From positions 1 through 64,000 of the forward strand of contig CAZBNB010000010.1 in the NCBI GenBank assembly GCA_964493245.1: a stretch of 64,000 nucleotides of DNA, read 5' to 3'. How positions within the stretch are numbered: position 1 is the first letter of the stretch; the number at the start of each line of letters is the position of its first letter. The notes below the pieces were generated by a model that had not been told where the DNA came from, did not search any database, and worked only from the letters and a program-made list of their open reading frames with translations. Positions 8,811 through 18,426 of the stretch are shown in pieces. The translations under genes were made by a program, and so were the position numbers. Origin of the DNA: CAZBNB01 sp964493245 (GTDB taxonomy: Bacteria > Pseudomonadota > Gammaproteobacteria > Legionellales > Legionellaceae).

Positions 8811-8835
8811 CGTTCAGTGAACAGACGTGAACATT
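8811..8835 (+). repeat. 25-bp direct repeat, copy right of tRNA-Leu
   Basis: An exact second copy of 8550-8574, 261 bases downstream, on the other side of the tRNA gene. The 134 bases between the tRNA end and this repeat hold no gene that I can see. Confidence 0.75.
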
Positions 8836-8883
8836 TTACGAATAATGATGATAGTGTGTGCTGTAAAAGCATAAGGTAAAGTT

Positions 8884-9240
8884 ATGTTATCAGAATATTT
8901 CCCAATACTTATTTTTATTTTTATTGGCCTCGCATTGGGTTTGGCAATGCTGAGCGCATGTAAACTCATCGCAACAAGCAAACCAGATGCTGAAAAAAAC
9001 TCGCCTTATGAGTGTGGATTCCCCGCTTTTGAGAACGCACATATTCAATTTGATGTGCGATTTTATTTGGTTGCCATCTTGTTTATTATTTTTGATTTAG
9101 AGACCGCCTTTTTTGTTCCATGGGCATTGGTTTTACGCAAAGTGGGTTGGGCTGGTTTTGGTGCCATGATGTTGTTTTTAGGTCTGTTGGTTATCGGTTT
9201 TATTTATGAGTGGAAACGAGGTGCTTTAGAATGGGAATAG
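8884..9240 (+). CDS. nuoA: NADH-quinone oxidoreductase subunit A
   Basis: This is a small membrane subunit at the hinge of complex I, needed for quinone-site function. The 118-residue protein has three membrane spans (about residues 8-28, 60-80, 88-108) and the conserved loop SPYECGFPAFE with its cysteine. It is the first gene of an unbroken 14-gene nuoA-N operon. Its last bases overlap the nuoB start (ATGGGAATAG). Confidence 0.97.
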   Translation: MLSEYFPILIFIFIGLALGLAMLSACKLIATSKPDAEKNSPYECGFPAFENAHIQFDVRFYLVAILFIIFDLETAFFVPWALVLRKVGWAGFGAMMLFLGLLVIGFIYEWKRGALEWE

Positions 9241-9719
9241 AGCATACTGCTGAGTTGCAGAAGCAGGGGTTTGTGACCACGTCTGTAGAAAAGTTATTAG
9301 GCTGGGCACACAGTGGCTCAATGTGGCCGATGACCTTTGGTTTAGCTTGTTGTGCAGTTGAAATGATGCATGCCGGTGCGGCGCGTTATGACTTAGATCG
9401 CTTCGGGGTTATTTTTCGTCCTAGCCCCCGTCAGTCAGACGTGATGATTGTTGCGGGAACCTTGTGTAACAAAATGGCACCTGCTCTGCGTAAAGTTTAC
9501 GACCAAATGGCCGAACCACGATGGGTTATTTCAATGGGGTCATGCGCAAATGGTGGTGGTTACTACCACTATTCTTATTCTGTTGTTCGCGGATGTGACC
9601 GTATTGTTCCTGTGGATGTGTATGTGCCAGGATGTCCTCCGACGGCTGAGGCGCTGTTATACGGGATTATTCAATTACAAAACAAGATGAAACGTAAAAA
9701 AATAATAGAGTGCGCGTAG
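9231..9719 (+). CDS. nuoB: NADH-quinone oxidoreductase subunit B
   Basis: NuoB carries cluster N2, the last iron-sulfur centre before quinone. The 162-residue protein shows the cysteine ligands in FGLACCAVEMM, MGSCANGGG and VPGCPPTAE. The ATG at 9231 overlaps the nuoA stop and gives the family-like start MGIEHTAELQ; an in-frame ATG at 9210 would add seven residues read inside nuoA. Confidence 0.97.
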   Translation: MGIEHTAELQKQGFVTTSVEKLLGWAHSGSMWPMTFGLACCAVEMMHAGAARYDLDRFGVIFRPSPRQSDVMIVAGTLCNKMAPALRKVYDQMAEPRWVISMGSCANGGGYYHYSYSVVRGCDRIVPVDVYVPGCPPTAEALLYGIIQLQNKMKRKKIIECA

Positions 9720-9763
9720 GTGAGTTGACCGTACTTAGGTAAGTTATTTTTAGGATTTGATAC

Positions 9764-10462
9764 ATGGCTAAAAAAGCAAATGCGCCAGATACACTTGTTG
9801 CACTGTTGCAATCAAAATTGCAACATGCGTTTTCAAGTATTGATTTACAACGCCAAGAAGTAACGGTTGTGTGTGACCGTGATCAGCTTTTAAATGTTTG
9901 TCGTGAGTTACGAGATCGAAAAGCATTTGCGTTTAATCAACTGATAGATGTTTGTGGTGTCGACTACTTGAAATATGGTCAATATGACTGGGAAACAGAC
10001 GATGCGTCGTCGCTTGGTTTTTCTAGAGGCGTTTTTCCACAAGAGCCAAGCGTTTCTACGCAAAGTGGTTCTCGTTTTGCTGTGGTATATCATTTGTTAT
10101 CCACGATAAAAAACTGGCGTTTGCGCATTAAAGTATTTTTAAATGAGGATGCGCTGGTGGTTCCATCCGTTCATGGGCTGTGGTGTGCGGCAAATTGGTT
10201 CGAGCGCGAGGCTTATGATCTATATGGTATTTTATTTGATGGCCATCCTGATTTGCGCCGTATTTTAACCGACTATGGATTTATTGGTCACCCATTCCGT
10301 AAAGATTTTCCTCTAAGTGGTCACGTTGAGATGCGTTATGATGCGCAATTAAAACAAGTTATTTACGAGCCAGTTGATATCGAACCCCGAACACTTGTTC
10401 CCAAAGTGATTCGCCAAGACAATCGTTATCTCGATTTAAATCAAGAAGGAACAAGCAAGTGA
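9764..10462 (+). CDS. nuoC: NADH-quinone oxidoreductase subunit C
   Basis: NuoC is a peripheral-arm subunit that binds NuoD. The 232-residue protein carries the family signatures ERREAYDLYGI-like FEREAYDLYGILFDGHPDLR and DYGFIGHPFRKDFPL. It is a separate gene, not fused to nuoD as in E. coli, and overlaps nuoD by 4 bases (GTGA). Confidence 0.96.
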   Translation: MAKKANAPDTLVALLQSKLQHAFSSIDLQRQEVTVVCDRDQLLNVCRELRDRKAFAFNQLIDVCGVDYLKYGQYDWETDDASSLGFSRGVFPQEPSVSTQSGSRFAVVYHLLSTIKNWRLRIKVFLNEDALVVPSVHGLWCAANWFEREAYDLYGILFDGHPDLRRILTDYGFIGHPFRKDFPLSGHVEMRYDAQLKQVIYEPVDIEPRTLVPKVIRQDNRYLDLNQEGTSK

Positions 10463-11715
10463 GTTTGGAATTAAAAAACTATACCCTGAATTTTGGTCCG
10501 CAGCATCCAGCGGCTCATGGTGTCTTGCGTCTTGTTTTAGAAATGGACGGTGAAACTATTGTTCGTGCAGACCCGCACATTGGTTTACTGCACAGAGCAA
10601 CGGAAAAATTAGTTGAAACAAAACCCTATTTGCAAAGCATTGGTTATATGGACCGCTTAGATTATGTGTCCATGATGTGTAATGAGCATGCTTATGTCAG
10701 AGCGATCGAAAAAATGTTGGGTGTATCAGCGCCCTTACGTGCCCAATACATTCGCACCTTATTCGATGAAATTACCCGCATTTTAAATCATTTACTGTGG
10801 TTAGGGGCCGTTGCGTTAGACATTGGCGCAATGACGGTCTTTTTATATTGTTTTCGTGAACGAGAAGATTTATTTGACTGTTACGAGGCCGTATCTGGCG
10901 CAAGAATGCATGCAACATACTATCGCCCGGGTGGTGTGGCTCGTGATTTACCCGATACCATGCCACAGTATGAACCTTCAAAATGGCACAGTGAGCGTCA
11001 AGTCGATGCAATGAATGAGCATCGTCAAGGAAGTTTGCTCGATTTTATTTGGGCATTTACAGAACGATTTCCACGTTGTGTTGACGAGTACGAAACCTTG
11101 TTGACAGATAATCGCATTTGGAAACAGCGTACCGTTGATATCGGCGTGATATCAGATGAACAAGCGTTGCAGTGGGGGTTTTCCGGCCCAATGCTTCGAG
11201 CTTCGGGTGTCGCATGGGATTTACGCAAAAAACAAAGTTATGCCGCTTATGATAAAGTAGACTTTGATATTCCTGTTGGTAAAACAGGAGACTGTTACGA
11301 TAGGTATTTGGTTCGTGTAGAAGAAATGCGTCAGTCTAATCGCATTATTCGCCAATGTGTAGAGTGGTTACGCAAAAATCCAGGTCCAGTTAAATTAGAC
11401 GATCACAAAATTTCGCCCCCGACACGCTTAGAAATGAAACATGATATGGAAGCGCTGATCCACCACTTTAAATTATTTAGTGAAGGATTTTGCTTGCCTG
11501 TGGGCGAGGTGTACAGTGCAGTTGAAGCACCCAAAGGTGAGTTTGGTATTTACCTCATTTCTGATGGTGCAAATAAGCCTTATCGAATGAAAATTCGTGC
11601 GCCTGGTTTTTCACATTTGTCTGCCTTTGATGAAATGACAAAAGGGCATTTACTAGCCGATGGTGTTGCCATTTTAGCTAGCCAAGATATTGTTTTCGGT
11701 GAAATTGATAGATAG
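10459..11715 (+). CDS. nuoD: NADH-quinone oxidoreductase subunit D
   Basis: NuoD forms much of the quinone-binding pocket near cluster N2 and derives from the hydrogenase large subunit. The 418-residue protein opens with the conserved NFGPQHPAAHGVLRLVLEMDG region (here NFGPQHPAAHGVLR) and HIGLLHRATEKL, and ends with ILASQDIVFGEIDR. It starts with GTG at 10459, overlapping the nuoC stop. Confidence 0.97.
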   Translation: MSLELKNYTLNFGPQHPAAHGVLRLVLEMDGETIVRADPHIGLLHRATEKLVETKPYLQSIGYMDRLDYVSMMCNEHAYVRAIEKMLGVSAPLRAQYIRTLFDEITRILNHLLWLGAVALDIGAMTVFLYCFREREDLFDCYEAVSGARMHATYYRPGGVARDLPDTMPQYEPSKWHSERQVDAMNEHRQGSLLDFIWAFTERFPRCVDEYETLLTDNRIWKQRTVDIGVISDEQALQWGFSGPMLRASGVAWDLRKKQSYAAYDKVDFDIPVGKTGDCYDRYLVRVEEMRQSNRIIRQCVEWLRKNPGPVKLDDHKISPPTRLEMKHDMEALIHHFKLFSEGFCLPVGEVYSAVEAPKGEFGIYLISDGANKPYRMKIRAPGFSHLSAFDEMTKGHLLADGVAILASQDIVFGEIDR

Positions 11716-11728
11716 AAGGTCAATCAGC

Positions 11729-12229
11729 ATGTCGCAACAAATGAAATTAATGCGTGAGTTCGTGAGCGCAGCAGGACTAAAAGAAATTGACCGATGGATA
11801 GCAAAATATCCAGACGATCAAAAACAATCAGCTGTTATGAGTGCGTTGATGATCATTCAACAAGAAAAAGGCTATTTGACTGTCGAGGCCATGAATGCAG
11901 TTGCTGATTATTTAAGCATGCCGCCGATTGCTGTATATGAGGTTGCCAAGTTTTATTCTATGTATGAATTACAGCCAACCGGGCGAAATTGTATCAATGT
12001 CTGTACAAATGTGTCTTGTCAGTTACGTAATGCCGATGAAATCGTCTGCCATTTAGAAGAAAAGTTGAATATTAAGTTAGGCGAAACCACCGCGGATAAA
12101 CGCTTTACACTGCGTTCAGTAGAGTGTTTAGGTGCTTGTGTACATGCGCCAATGATGCAAGTGAATCGTGATTATCACGAAAATCTGACCAAAGAAATGG
12201 TTGATACCATTTTAGAACAGTATGAGTGA
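11729..12229 (+). CDS. nuoE: NADH-quinone oxidoreductase subunit E
   Basis: NuoE is the thioredoxin-like subunit with the 2Fe-2S cluster N1a of the NADH-oxidising module. The 166-residue protein has the four ligands in CTNVSC and CLGACVHAP. The ATG at 11729 follows GAAGGT; the frame is open upstream into nuoD, but those residues are not family-like. Confidence 0.96.
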   Translation: MSQQMKLMREFVSAAGLKEIDRWIAKYPDDQKQSAVMSALMIIQQEKGYLTVEAMNAVADYLSMPPIAVYEVAKFYSMYELQPTGRNCINVCTNVSCQLRNADEIVCHLEEKLNIKLGETTADKRFTLRSVECLGACVHAPMMQVNRDYHENLTKEMVDTILEQYE

Positions 12230-12240
12230 GAGGTTGACGA

Positions 12241-13500
12241 ATGGTTGAGTTAAATCAAGTCTGTTATCGCACACTGCATTTGGAAAACCCATGGTCGTTA
12301 GCAGCTTACGAAAGTGTCGGTGGTTATAGTGCGTGGCGTCGGATTTTAAAAGAAAAAATTTCACCACAACAAATTATTGAAGAATTAAAGCTGTCTGCTT
12401 TACGCGGAAGAGGTGGTGCAGGATTTCCGACAGGCCTTAAATGGAGCTTCATTAATCGCAGTTTACCCGGTCAAAAATACGTGGTCTGTAATTCGGATGA
12501 GGGTGAGCCTGGCACTTGTAAGGATCGTGATATTCTTCGCTACAATCCGCATCAACTCATTGAAGGTATGGCAATTGCAGGTTATACCATGGGGGCGACG
12601 GTTGGTTACAACTATATTCGTGGTGAGTTTTGGGAGCCATTTGAACGTGTTGAAGCGGCGCTTCAAGAAGCGCATCAAGCTGGGTTACTGGGTAAAGATA
12701 TTCTTGGCTCCGGAGTTGATTTTGATTTACACAATCACTTAGGCGCTGGCGCTTATATTTGTGGTGAAGAAACGGCACTGCTTAATTCTCTGGAAGGTAA
12801 AAAAGGTCAGCCTCGTTTTAAGCCGCCTTTTCCTGCCAATTTTGGCTTATATGGAAAACCAACGACCATTAATAACACCGAAACCTATGCTTCTGTTCCC
12901 GTTATTCTGGAGAAAGGGGGCGATTGGTTTTTGAAATTGGGTAAACCGAATAATGGTGGCACAAAATGCTTTAGTATCAGTGGTCATGTGAATAACCCAG
13001 GTAACTATGAAGTCCCTTTAGGAACCCCCTTTAAAACCTTATTGAAGCTTGCGGGTGGTTTACGAAAAGGCCGACGCTTGAAAGCCGTGATCCCCGGTGG
13101 CTCCTCTATGCCGGTTATTCCTGGTGATATCATGATGAAGCTTGATATGGACTTTGACAGTATCCAAAAAGCCGGTTCTGGATTGGGATCGGGTGCGGTG
13201 ATCATTATGGATGATACGACTTGTATGGTCGAAGTACTGTATCGCTTATCCGAATTTTATATGGATGAGTCTTGTGGACAATGTACTCCGTGTCGTGAAG
13301 GAACGGGTTGGTTGGTGCGTATTTTGCATAAAATCAAGTCTGGTCACGCTCAACCGGGTGATCTGGAGCAGTTAGTGAAAGTTGCAAATGGTATCGAAGG
13401 TCGAACCATTTGTGCACTCGGCGAAGCAGCTGCTTGGCCTGTGCAAAGTTTTGTGAAGCATTTTCATCACGAATTTGATGCTTTGATTAAGAAAAATTAA
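12241..13500 (+). CDS. nuoF: NADH-quinone oxidoreductase subunit F
   Basis: NuoF binds NADH and FMN and holds cluster N3. The 419-residue protein shows the glycine-rich NADH loop LRGRGGAGFPTGLKW, the FMN-region sequence CNSDEGEPGTCKDR and the 4Fe-4S motif SCGQCTPCREG near residue 340-350. It begins 11 bases after nuoE in the same operon. Confidence 0.97.
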   Translation: MVELNQVCYRTLHLENPWSLAAYESVGGYSAWRRILKEKISPQQIIEELKLSALRGRGGAGFPTGLKWSFINRSLPGQKYVVCNSDEGEPGTCKDRDILRYNPHQLIEGMAIAGYTMGATVGYNYIRGEFWEPFERVEAALQEAHQAGLLGKDILGSGVDFDLHNHLGAGAYICGEETALLNSLEGKKGQPRFKPPFPANFGLYGKPTTINNTETYASVPVILEKGGDWFLKLGKPNNGGTKCFSISGHVNNPGNYEVPLGTPFKTLLKLAGGLRKGRRLKAVIPGGSSMPVIPGDIMMKLDMDFDSIQKAGSGLGSGAVIIMDDTTCMVEVLYRLSEFYMDESCGQCTPCREGTGWLVRILHKIKSGHAQPGDLEQLVKVANGIEGRTICALGEAAAWPVQSFVKHFHHEFDALIKKN

Positions 13501-13520
13501 TACAGATTAGAGAAGGTTAA

Positions 13521-15869
13521 ATGGCTACGATTGAAATTGACGGCAAAACCATTGAGGTGGAAAACGGCAAGATGATCATCGAGGTTGCCGATGAGAATAA
13601 TATTCATATTCCGCGCTTTTGTTATCACAAAAAATTGTCGGTCGCAGCAAATTGCCGTATGTGTTTAGTTGAGGTGGAAAATAATCGCAAGACGGTTCCA
13701 GCTTGTGCAACCCCCATTAATCATGGCATGAAAATTTTTACCAAATCGCCAGCAGCGTTACGCTCTCAGCAAGCGGTGATGGAGTTTTTACTCATTAACC
13801 ATCCATTAGATTGTCCTATTTGCGATCAGGGTGGTGAGTGTGAACTACAAGATGTCTCTATGGGGTTTGGACAAGATGCCTCTGAATATGCTGAATCAAA
13901 ACGCGCTGTTGCAGATGATAATCTCGGTTCGTTGATCGCCACAGAGATGACACGTTGTATTCAATGTACGCGATGTGTGCGTTTTGGTGATGAGATCGCG
14001 GGGCTGTCTGAGCTAGGCGGTATTGGTCGTGGCGAGCACATGCAAATCAGCACCTATGTTAATCACAGCATGACCTCAGAAATCTCTGGCAACATTATTG
14101 ATTTATGCCCCGTTGGTGCGCTTACCTCTAAGCCGTTTCGTTTTACTGCCAGAGCGTGGGAGTTAACACAGTTTTCGAGTGTTGCGCCGCACGATTGCTT
14201 AGGTTCACACGTGGGATTACATACGCGTCGACAACAATTAATGCGTGTCGTTCCCAATGACTATGATGCCATCAACGAAACATGGCTTTCTGATCGTGAC
14301 CGTTTCAGTTATTTAGGTTTAAAAAATGCTCATCGAGCGACTCACCCCATGATTAAGCGTGATGGACAGTGGGAGAGTGTCAATTGGCAGACAGCACTGA
14401 CATTTGCTGCCAATAAAATGGGTAAAATTATTAAACAACATGGTGCAGAGCAATTTGCTGCTTTTGCTTCTTCATCGTCAACTGTAGAAGAACTCTATTT
14501 GCTACAAAAAATGATGCGGGCTTTAGGTGTGCATAACCTCGACCATCGTTTACAGCAAACTGATTTTCGTGATGAAACAATGCGTGCTGTTATGCCAACC
14601 AGCTCGCTTCCCTATGCCCAGCTTGAAGAGCAACAAACTATTTTAGTGGTGGGCTCTCATGTGAACCGTGAAGTACCGTTGGCCGGTGTGCGCTTACGTA
14701 AAGCACAATCTAATGGCGCGGCTATTTTTGCAATCAATCCAGTTGATTATGATTTTCATTTGAAACTGACGGATAGTGTCGTGGTTTCACCCAGCGAGTT
14801 ACCAACACAAATGGCCATGCTATTGGCTGCGGTTGTTGATGATCCTAAGTCGTTACCTGAAGAAGCGCAAACGCTTATTTTAGGATTAAAAGCGGATAAA
14901 AAAACACGTGCTATCGCACAAGCGTTACGCGCCGAACACGCGGTGATTGTTTCAGGAGCGATTTGTGAAAATCATCCTCATGCGGCTTTATTGCGCACAT
15001 TGATTGCACTGATTGCAGAACATGCTGAAGCAAAAACATTGCATTTCACTACCGGTGCTAACAGTGCTGGTGCGGCGCTGGCTGGTATGTTACCGCATCG
15101 CGGCATGGCCGGAAAAACGATCGACCCGTCAGGCTTGAATGTTCAGGACGCTTTGAATGCAAAATTAAAGGGTTATTTATTGTTAGGTGCTGAGCCCGGA
15201 TTTGATTTTGCCAATCCAAGTGGTGCACGCCAGTCACTATTAGCCGCTGAGTTTGTGGTTGCCATTTCTGCGTTTCAAACCGATGCTATTCAAGAATATG
15301 CAGATGTGATTTTACCTATGGCGCCTTATGCCGAGACGTCTGGTACATATATTAATATTGATGGTATGTGGCAATCGTTTAAAGGTGCTGTAGCGCCTCA
15401 TGGAGAAGCCCGGCCAGCCTGGAAAATATTACGGGTTTTAGCCAATATTATGCATTGTGATGGCTTTGAATATACGTCGAGTGAAGATGTCTTGAATGAA
15501 GTAAAAGTCGGATTCTCTATGATGCATCCATTAAAGCAAACGCTGTTTTTCCCAACCGCTTTACCGGCACCAGAGACTGATTTAGTGCGTATTGGTGAGT
15601 GGCCATTGTATCGCTCTGATGCTATCGTGCGTCATGCCAGTGCACTACAGCAATGTGGCGCTGCTGATGTTGCTTGCATTCGCATGCATCCACAAACCGC
15701 AGACAAATTAAACTTAGGTGAGACGGCTACTGTATCTCAAACCGAATTTGAGATAACATTGCCCTTGCAACGAGATGCTCGTGTGGCGATTGACTCAGTA
15801 TGGGTTGCAAATGCAATGCCAGAAACGGTTGATCTGGGGCATGCGTACGCGACAATCAAAATTAAATAA
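13521..15869 (+). CDS. nuoG: NADH-quinone oxidoreductase subunit G
   Basis: NuoG is the largest peripheral subunit, with a chain of iron-sulfur clusters. The 782-residue protein starts with a 2Fe-2S ferredoxin domain (CYHKKL, NCRMCLVEV, PACATP), then the His/Cys motif LLINHPLDCPICDQGGECELQD and CIQCTRCVRF for 4Fe-4S clusters. A molybdopterin-oxidoreductase-like domain without cofactor covers the rest. It is slightly shorter than the E. coli protein (about 900). Confidence 0.96.
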   Translation: MATIEIDGKTIEVENGKMIIEVADENNIHIPRFCYHKKLSVAANCRMCLVEVENNRKTVPACATPINHGMKIFTKSPAALRSQQAVMEFLLINHPLDCPICDQGGECELQDVSMGFGQDASEYAESKRAVADDNLGSLIATEMTRCIQCTRCVRFGDEIAGLSELGGIGRGEHMQISTYVNHSMTSEISGNIIDLCPVGALTSKPFRFTARAWELTQFSSVAPHDCLGSHVGLHTRRQQLMRVVPNDYDAINETWLSDRDRFSYLGLKNAHRATHPMIKRDGQWESVNWQTALTFAANKMGKIIKQHGAEQFAAFASSSSTVEELYLLQKMMRALGVHNLDHRLQQTDFRDETMRAVMPTSSLPYAQLEEQQTILVVGSHVNREVPLAGVRLRKAQSNGAAIFAINPVDYDFHLKLTDSVVVSPSELPTQMAMLLAAVVDDPKSLPEEAQTLILGLKADKKTRAIAQALRAEHAVIVSGAICENHPHAALLRTLIALIAEHAEAKTLHFTTGANSAGAALAGMLPHRGMAGKTIDPSGLNVQDALNAKLKGYLLLGAEPGFDFANPSGARQSLLAAEFVVAISAFQTDAIQEYADVILPMAPYAETSGTYINIDGMWQSFKGAVAPHGEARPAWKILRVLANIMHCDGFEYTSSEDVLNEVKVGFSMMHPLKQTLFFPTALPAPETDLVRIGEWPLYRSDAIVRHASALQQCGAADVACIRMHPQTADKLNLGETATVSQTEFEITLPLQRDARVAIDSVWVANAMPETVDLGHAYATIKIK

Positions 15870-15880
15870 GGTATAGGACC

Positions 15881-16915
15881 ATGCTGCACGATACAGCGAT
15901 TTTACTTTGGACAATTATTAAGATTCTTGCGATTGTTTTACCGTTATTGGTTACCGTTGCTTATATTACGTATGCTGAACGTAAGGTCATTGGTTACATT
16001 CAATGTCGAATTGGTCCGAATCGTGTGGGCTTTCGTGGATTATTGCAGCCTTTTGCTGATCTCCTGAAGTTGATTCACAAAGAAATCATTGTTCCCACTC
16101 GCTCAAACAAATATCTTTTTGTGATTGCACCTTTATTTGCTTTGGCGCCTGCTTTGGCGGGTTGGTCAGTCATTCCTTTTGATGCGGGATTAGTGCTATC
16201 GAATATTAATGCGGGTGTTTTGTTTATTTTTGCGATGAGCTCGCTGAGTGTGTATGGTGTTTTAATCGCGGGTTGGGCTTCAAATTCGAAGTATGCGATG
16301 TTAGGCGCTTTGCGCAGTGCCGCACAGACGGTTTCTTATGAAATTGCGATGGGCTTTGCCTTAGTGGGTGTCTTGTTAGCGGCTGGCAGTATGAATATTT
16401 CTGACATTGTGTTGTCTCAAAAAGGCGGGATTACACACTGGTGGTTTTTACCACTCTTACCACTGTTCTTTGCTTTTTGGATTGCGGGTATTGCAGAAAC
16501 AAATCGCGCTCCTTTTGATTTAGCAGAAGGAGAGTCTGAGATTGTTGCTGGCTTTCATGTTGAATACTCTGCTGTTGGGTTCGCGCTCTTTTTTATGGCA
16601 GAATACACCAGCATGGCGCTGATTTCAGTCTTGCTATCGCTGTTATTTTTAGGCGGTTGGTTGTCGCCTTTTGAAGGCGTCCCGGTTCTGAATGATATTT
16701 TCTTCTTTGTTCCCGGTGTCGTTTGGCTGCTTGCAAAAACCACATTCTTTTTGTTTGTTTACTTATGGGTGCGGGCTACCTTTCCTCGTTATCGTTATGA
16801 TCAATTAATGCGTCTTGGTTGGAAAGTATTGATCCCGGTGACGATTGTCTGGCTGTTGGTGGTCGCATTAATGGTCATGTTCCAAGTAAAGCCATGGTTT
16901 TCTCCTGTTGTTTAA
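15881..16915 (+). CDS. nuoH: NADH-quinone oxidoreductase subunit H
   Basis: NuoH is the membrane subunit that forms the quinone channel with NuoB and NuoD. The 344-residue protein has eight predicted spans and the family motifs YAERKVIGYIQCRIGPNRVG and AETNRAPFDLAEGESEIVAG. It starts 11 bases after nuoG. Confidence 0.97.
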   Translation: MLHDTAILLWTIIKILAIVLPLLVTVAYITYAERKVIGYIQCRIGPNRVGFRGLLQPFADLLKLIHKEIIVPTRSNKYLFVIAPLFALAPALAGWSVIPFDAGLVLSNINAGVLFIFAMSSLSVYGVLIAGWASNSKYAMLGALRSAAQTVSYEIAMGFALVGVLLAAGSMNISDIVLSQKGGITHWWFLPLLPLFFAFWIAGIAETNRAPFDLAEGESEIVAGFHVEYSAVGFALFFMAEYTSMALISVLLSLLFLGGWLSPFEGVPVLNDIFFFVPGVVWLLAKTTFFLFVYLWVRATFPRYRYDQLMRLGWKVLIPVTIVWLLVVALMVMFQVKPWFSPVV

Positions 16916-16950
16916 TATCAGAGAATCCTATATTGGAGTGAATAGTTAGA

Positions 16951-17451
16951 ATGAAAAAAGCGTATCGCTATGTAAAACATTACTTCCACAGCTACATACT
17001 GTGGGATTTACTCAAGGGGCTTAAGCTAACGGGTAAGTATTTTTTTAAGAAAAAAATCACCGTACAGTTTCCTGAAGAAACCACACCGCTTTCTCCGCGT
17101 TTTCGTGGCATGTTGGCATTACGTCGCTATGAAAATGGTGAAGAGCGATGTATTGCTTGTAAATTATGTGAAGCGGTTTGCCCCGCATTGGCTATTACAA
17201 TTGAATCAGAGCCTCGAGCAGATGGTTCAAGACGAACAACGCGCTATGATATTGATGTTTTCAAATGTATCAATTGCGGCTTGTGTGAAGAGTCCTGTCC
17301 TGTTGACTCGATTGTTGTGACGCCTATTCATCATTATCACATTCAAGAACGTGGGCAAAATATCATGACGAAGGAAAAGCTGTTGGCTGTGGGTGATTTG
17401 ATGGAAAAGAAACTGGCCGCTGATCGCGAAGCAGACTCAAACTACCGATAA
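16951..17451 (+). CDS. nuoI: NADH-quinone oxidoreductase subunit I
   Basis: NuoI carries the two 4Fe-4S clusters N6a and N6b that pass electrons to N2. The 166-residue protein contains two ferredoxin motifs, CIACKLCEAVCP and CINCGLCEESCP. An N-terminal amphipathic stretch attaches it to the membrane arm. It ends 10 bases before the likely nuoJ start. Confidence 0.97.
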   Translation: MKKAYRYVKHYFHSYILWDLLKGLKLTGKYFFKKKITVQFPEETTPLSPRFRGMLALRRYENGEERCIACKLCEAVCPALAITIESEPRADGSRRTTRYDIDVFKCINCGLCEESCPVDSIVVTPIHHYHIQERGQNIMTKEKLLAVGDLMEKKLAADREADSNYR

Positions 17452-17461
17452 GGGCATGACC

Positions 17462-18106
17462 ATGCAGAACATATTACCACTTGTTATTTTTTACTTATTT
17501 GCTGGATTGACAATTTTTTCTGCTTTGATGGTGATTACGCAGAATAATCCAGTCCGTTGCGTGCTGTTTTTAGTGTTGGCTTTTCTTGCCAGTGCGGTTC
17601 TTTGGATTTTGGCGGAAGCTGAATTTTTAGGATTGATTTTGGTTTTGGTTTACGTTGGCGCGGTGATGACATTATTCCTCTTTGTGGTGATGATGTTAAA
17701 TATCGACGTAGAGTCAATGAAAAAAGAAGTGATGCGTCGATTGCCATTCGGATTATTGTTGGTTGCTTTATTAACAGCATTTTTACTGATGGCTCTTCCT
17801 AAAGACACTTATAAGACAGCGGTGGAAGTTGCAACAACCGAAATAATCGTTGAAGCGCCGAAAATACAAAATGCGGCCAACGGTCAAATACCTTCAGATA
17901 CAGAACAATTGGGTTTACTGCTGTATACACAATATGGGTTTGCTTTTGAAATGGCGGCATTGGTTTTATTAGTCGCTATTGTTGCTGCGATTACGTTGAC
18001 CCACCGTAATACGATACGTTCTAAACGTCAAAACGTTGTTCAACAATTAATGACGCGTCGTCAAGATCGTTTACAGATCGTGCGTATGAAAGCAGAAAAA
18101 GAATGA
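17462..18106 (+). CDS. nuoJ: NADH-quinone oxidoreductase subunit J
   Basis: NuoJ is a membrane-arm subunit with five predicted spans. The 214-residue protein contains the conserved EAEFLGLILVLVYVGAVMTL stretch (third span). The ATG at 17462 has AAGGG at suitable distance; the ATG two codons earlier at 17456 sits on top of that ribosome site and is less likely. The C-terminal cytoplasmic tail is basic. Confidence 0.93.
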   Translation: MQNILPLVIFYLFAGLTIFSALMVITQNNPVRCVLFLVLAFLASAVLWILAEAEFLGLILVLVYVGAVMTLFLFVVMMLNIDVESMKKEVMRRLPFGLLLVALLTAFLLMALPKDTYKTAVEVATTEIIVEAPKIQNAANGQIPSDTEQLGLLLYTQYGFAFEMAALVLLVAIVAAITLTHRNTIRSKRQNVVQQLMTRRQDRLQIVRMKAEKE

Positions 18107-18116
18107 GGAGTGAACC

Positions 18117-18422
18117 ATGATACCAATGTATAACTATATTATTTTATCTGCTATTTTGTTCGGTCTGGGATTAGTGGGTGTGGTTATTAATCGCCGTAAT
18201 GTCATCCTTCTGCTCGTCTGTATCGAGCTTATGTTGTTGAGTGTGAATACCAACCTGGTTGCTTTTTCTCATTATTACCAAGCAACGGCAGGTGAGGTGT
18301 TTGTTTTCTTCATTTTAACAGTTGCAGCTGCTGAAGCGGCAATTGGCTTGGCAATTGTCATGCAGTTTTATCGTAATCGTGGCAATATCGATGTGAATAA
18401 TATGAATCAACTGAAAGGGTAA
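18117..18422 (+). CDS. nuoK: NADH-quinone oxidoreductase subunit K
   Basis: NuoK is a three-span subunit related to MrpC antiporter subunits, with buried glutamates important for proton transfer. The 101-residue protein has the first glutamate in LLVCIELMLLSVN and the second in LTVAAAEAAIGLA. AGGAG precedes the ATG at 18117. Confidence 0.97.
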   Translation: MIPMYNYIILSAILFGLGLVGVVINRRNVILLLVCIELMLLSVNTNLVAFSHYYQATAGEVFVFFILTVAAAEAAIGLAIVMQFYRNRGNIDVNNMNQLKG

Positions 18423-18426
18423 CAAC

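Noticed and set aside
8550..8835. Direct repeats around tRNA-Leu as attachment sites of an integrated element
   Set aside because: Only 236 bases lie between the repeats, with the tRNA and no integrase or cargo, and the repeat is not part of the tRNA 3' end.
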